Positions 5,936 to 7,706 of a DNA stretch of 7,706 bases are shown piece after piece (within the stretch, counting starts at the first letter, position 1; the number at the start of each line of letters is the position of its first letter). Below the pieces are notes generated by a model. The model did no database searches. It saw only the letters and a list, made by a program, of their open reading frames with translations, and was not told where the DNA came from. Origin of the DNA: Chloroflexota bacterium. GTDB lineage: Bacteria > Chloroflexota > Anaerolineae > Anaerolineales > DRMV01. Both the position numbers and the translations under genes were made by a program. Location: positions 1 through 7,706 of the forward strand of contig JAADCW010000105.1 in NCBI GenBank assembly GCA_013154225.1, read 5' to 3'.

Positions 5936-5950
5936 CCTTTGTGCAAGTTT
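5922..5950 (-). repeat. Two exact direct repeats AAACTTGCA, 20 bp apart, in the operon promoter
   Basis: AAACTTGCA occurs at 5950-5942 and again at 5930-5922 on the minus strand, start-to-start distance 20 bases (about two helical turns). One copy lies inside the promoter spacer, the other just upstream of the -35 box. They sit between the dus stop codon and the promoter and are a candidate binding site for the adjacent BldC-like protein. Confidence 0.55.
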
Positions 5951-6925
5951 TTACAGAAACTTAACAACTTCTTCAGGAAGCCCCAAAACCTGACGCGCCA
6001 GGGCCAGGAAGGCTTCGGGGGTCGGCGCGGTCAGCAGGGCTCGCCGTTGGGCGCGGTCGCGCCAATAGGGCGCCAGATATTGGGCCGCAAACTTTCGGAA
6101 CAGCACCAGCCCCCGTTCAGGCCCGTAAAAATCCAAACTGCGGGAAAGGTGCCGTTGGAGCACTTCCCAAACTTCCTGCGGGGGCACATCTTCTCTGCGT
6201 CGGCGGGAGAAAATCCATGGATTGCGGATGGCCGCGCGGCCAATCATCACCCCAGCCACGCGGGTATGGGCTTTCATGCGCTCAATGTCTTCGGGCGTGC
6301 GCACATCACCGTTGCCCAACACCGGAATACGCACCAACTGCGCGATTTCGGCAATGGCATCCCAATCAGCCTGGCCTTTGTAGCCCTGAGCACGGGTGCG
6401 GCCATGCACAGCCAGCAGAGCGCCGCCGTTCTCTTCCACAATGCGGGCAATCAGGCGATAGTTTCGGCAGGTGTCATCCAGCCCCAGGCGAATTTTGGCC
6501 GTAACAGGGACTTCCAAATGCTGCGCCAACAAGCGAATGATGCGCGCTACCTTGATGGGGGTGCGCAGCAAACCCGCGCCCGCGCCCCGACGCACAATCC
6601 GACCATCAGGGCACCCCATGTTGATGTCAATGGCCGCAGGTCCATACGCTTGCAGGCGCAAGGCGGCCTCCAAAAGGGTTTGCGGCGTGCTGCCGTAAAT
6701 CTGGAACACCACAGGCTGTTCCCACGGCAGATATTCCCAACGCTTGCGAATGCGCTCCGGGCGCTGGAGCACATCGGGCGCGTGGATGAATTCGGTGTAA
6801 CTGATGGCCGAGCCTAACTCGCGACAAACCGAACGGAAGGGTAAGTCAGAATACCCATCCATGGGCGCGAGCACCACATCGCCATATACAGGGGTTGAGC
6901 TAAGCCAAAAAGCGGGTTCCTGCAT
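5951..6925 (-). CDS. dus: tRNA-dihydrouridine synthase (Dus family)
   Basis: From the ATG at 6925 the protein has 324 residues, the normal Dus length. Dus enzymes use FMN and NADPH to reduce specific uridines in the tRNA D-loop. The N-terminal FMN-barrel motif is APMDGYSDLPFRSVCRELG (20-38). DINMGCP (100-106) carries the catalytic Cys105, and GAGAGLL follows. TAKIRLG contains the FMN-contact Lys144, VHGRTRAQGYKG contains His174, and the phosphate-binding stretches VLGNGDV (202-208) and GVMIGRAA (225-232) are intact. Residues from about 240 are the helical tRNA-binding C-terminus. The motifs look closest to DusB, but the subclass is not certain. A GTG at 6943 in the same frame lies inside the upstream terminator stem and is unlikely. 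No Shine-Dalgarno sequence precedes 6925. Confidence 0.93.
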   Translation of the reverse strand: MQEPAFWLSSTPVYGDVVLAPMDGYSDLPFRSVCRELGSAISYTEFIHAPDVLQRPERIRKRWEYLPWEQPVVFQIYGSTPQTLLEAALRLQAYGPAAIDINMGCPDGRIVRRGAGAGLLRTPIKVARIIRLLAQHLEVPVTAKIRLGLDDTCRNYRLIARIVEENGGALLAVHGRTRAQGYKGQADWDAIAEIAQLVRIPVLGNGDVRTPEDIERMKAHTRVAGVMIGRAAIRNPWIFSRRRREDVPPQEVWEVLQRHLSRSLDFYGPERGLVLFRKFAAQYLAPYWRDRAQRRALLTAPTPEAFLALARQVLGLPEEVVKFL

Positions 6926-6931
6926 GATGAT

Positions 6932-6972
6932 AAAAAAATCCACCGAGACCCCACTTCCCGGCTCGGTGGATT
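6932..6972 (-). terminator. Strong intrinsic terminator after the superoxide reductase gene
   Basis: On the minus strand a perfect 10-11 bp stem (ATCCACCGAG with CTCGGTGGAT) closes a 14-base loop and is followed by seven T residues. It begins about 20 bases after the superoxide reductase stop codon. The T-tract ends only 6 bases before the dus start codon. Confidence 0.92.
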
Positions 6973-6991
6973 CTGGAGAATATTCGGACGT

Positions 6992-7384
6992 TTAGACGAC
7001 TTTGATTTCTTTCTCAAAGCCCCACAGGCCGTGGATGTTGCAGTGGGAAAGGGCCATCAACGTGCCAGGTTCGTTGATTTGCATGGCAAAAGTCACGGTC
7101 GGATGGGCATACACCGGGCCTTTGTTGGGGCCTTTGGCAGATTCGCCGTGGGCGCGGAAGTCGAACCGCCCCACGTGATGGGCAAATTTGCTACCTTCGG
7201 GCTGGAAAAAGACATCAATCCACGCGATGAAGTGTTCGGTAGTGTTGGGATGGGGGATATCTTTGCCCACGCTCACGGTCACCAAAAACGGCTCATTGGC
7301 TTTCACTTCATCGGGGCACTCGATAACGGGCGTGTGCTTTTCCTTCTTCCAATCAGCGGTTTGAATGGCTTCGGCCAGTTTCAT
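6992..7384 (-). CDS. sor: Class II superoxide reductase (neelaredoxin type)
   Basis: The 130-residue protein matches one-domain superoxide reductases, which reduce superoxide to hydrogen peroxide at a mononuclear iron centre and protect anaerobes without releasing oxygen. The [Fe(His)4Cys] ligands are visible: His17 in EKHTP, His45 in HPN, His51 in EHF, Cys115 and His118 in SHCNIHGLWGF. The catalytic Glu15/Lys16 pair before His17 is present. The N-terminal desulforedoxin domain of class I enzymes is absent. The ATG at 7384 is supported by AAGGAGG six bases upstream. The gene has its own extended -10 promoter and a strong terminator, so it is probably a single-gene unit. It suggests an anaerobic or microaerobic host. 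No electron donor such as rubredoxin is in the window. Confidence 0.95.
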   Translation of the reverse strand: MKLAEAIQTADWKKEKHTPVIECPDEVKANEPFLVTVSVGKDIPHPNTTEHFIAWIDVFFQPEGSKFAHHVGRFDFRAHGESAKGPNKGPVYAHPTVTFAMQINEPGTLMALSHCNIHGLWGFEKEIKVV

Positions 7385-7435
7385 CGGACGCCTCCTTTAG
7401 GGGGGGAACTCGGGCCTTTGCGATTCGTTAAAGCC

Positions 7436-7444
7436 ATTATATCA
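7436..7444 (-). promoter_or_regulatory. Extended -10 promoter of the superoxide reductase gene
   Basis: The minus strand reads TGATATAAT, a perfect TGn-TATAAT extended -10 box (hexamer 7441-7436). No good -35 box lies at the right distance, as is common for extended -10 promoters. Transcription would start near 7429, giving a leader of about 45 bases that includes the AAGGAGG ribosome site. Confidence 0.65.
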
Positions 7445-7460
7445 TCCCTGACCCTGGGTT

Positions 7461-7469
7461 TGATACAAT
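7461..7469 (+). promoter_or_regulatory. Extended -10 promoter of the divergent lipoprotein gene
   Basis: The plus strand reads TGATACAAT, a TGn-TACAAT extended -10 box (hexamer 7464-7469). Transcription would start near 7476, about 43 bases before the lipoprotein ATG. It mirrors the superoxide reductase promoter across a 16-base centre. Confidence 0.6.
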
Positions 7470-7518
7470 GGTTCCGACATCGTTCACCGATCTGCTTACG
7501 CGTTTTGGGAGAAACATC

Positions 7519-7706
7519 ATGCGCCTCAAACGACTGCTATGGCTGGTTTTGTTGGCTGGCCTGCTGGCGGCCTGTGGCAGCGCTTCTTCTCCTGCCCCCA
7601 CGGCAGAGAACCCGCTTCCCAGCCCCATCAGCGTGCCTTCATCCACAGCCTCGCCAATTCCCACTGCCACGGCTTCGCCTCAACCTTCCCCAACGCCTTC
7701 CCCTTC
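7519..7706 (+). CDS. Lipoprotein with Ser/Thr/Pro linker (partial, C-terminus beyond right edge)
   Basis: Sixty-two residues are visible. MRLKRLLWLVLLAGLLAACGS is a lipoprotein signal peptide with lipobox LAAC and the lipidated Cys at 19. From residue 21 the sequence is a Ser/Pro/Thr/Ala-rich linker up to the window edge, so the functional domain is not seen and no role can be given. The start is supported by GGGAG seven bases before the ATG and by an upstream extended -10 box. It is the only plus-strand gene in the window. The layout matches the other lipoprotein here, but the linker sequence differs. Confidence 0.85.
   Translation, partial: MRLKRLLWLVLLAGLLAACGSASSPAPTAENPLPSPISVPSSTASPIPTATASPQPSPTPSP

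Noticed and set aside
5951..5962. Possible dus terminator formed by AAGTTTC (in the dus end) and GAAACTT before a T-run
   Set aside because: The stem is A/T-rich, has a 24-base loop, overlaps the stop codon, and the T-run does not follow directly; the same bases are better explained by the direct repeats.

Overview
The window looks like chromosomal DNA from a GC-rich, probably monoderm bacterium. The best guess is Chloroflexota, class Anaerolineae or a relative. This is inferred from two lipoproteins with long Thr/Pro/Ser linkers, a BldC-like helix-turn-helix protein, a response regulator with a roadblock-like output domain, a class II superoxide reductase, and several short or absent leaders. 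No phage, transposon, CRISPR or defence genes were seen. Most of the window is ordinary housekeeping and regulatory DNA, and nearly all of it reads on the minus strand.

Reading the minus strand in the direction of transcription (right to left): a superoxide reductase gene (7384-6992) ends in a strong intrinsic terminator. A tRNA-dihydrouridine synthase (6925-5951) starts only a few bases past that terminator. A two-gene operon follows: a BldC/MerR-type DNA-binding protein (5810-5160) and, 20 bases later, a response regulator (5139-4051). The operon is preceded by a candidate promoter overlapping two direct repeats and by a leader with competing hairpins. Next come tRNA-Gln(UUG) (4006-3935), with a good promoter and its own terminator, and a lipoprotein with three FG-GAP-like calcium-loop motifs (3843-2992). 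A CydD-like ABC exporter half (2898-1153) follows, apparently leaderless, and overlaps a PlsY-like membrane protein (1156-557) by 4 bases (ATGA). After a 135-base gap holding a REP-like inverted repeat comes a GNAT acetyltransferase cut by the left edge (421-1). The only plus-strand gene is the start of a second lipoprotein (7519 to the right edge), transcribed divergently from the superoxide reductase gene out of a compact, nearly symmetric promoter pair.

The points most worth checking are: the BldC-like/roadblock response-regulator pair with its candidate autoregulatory repeats; the PlsY-like protein, which lacks residues typical of the acyltransferase motifs; the CydD half-transporter with no CydC beside it; and the symmetric divergent promoters at the superoxide reductase gene. 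I see no clear evidence of an entirely new system. Assignments rest on reading motifs by eye; no database search was made.
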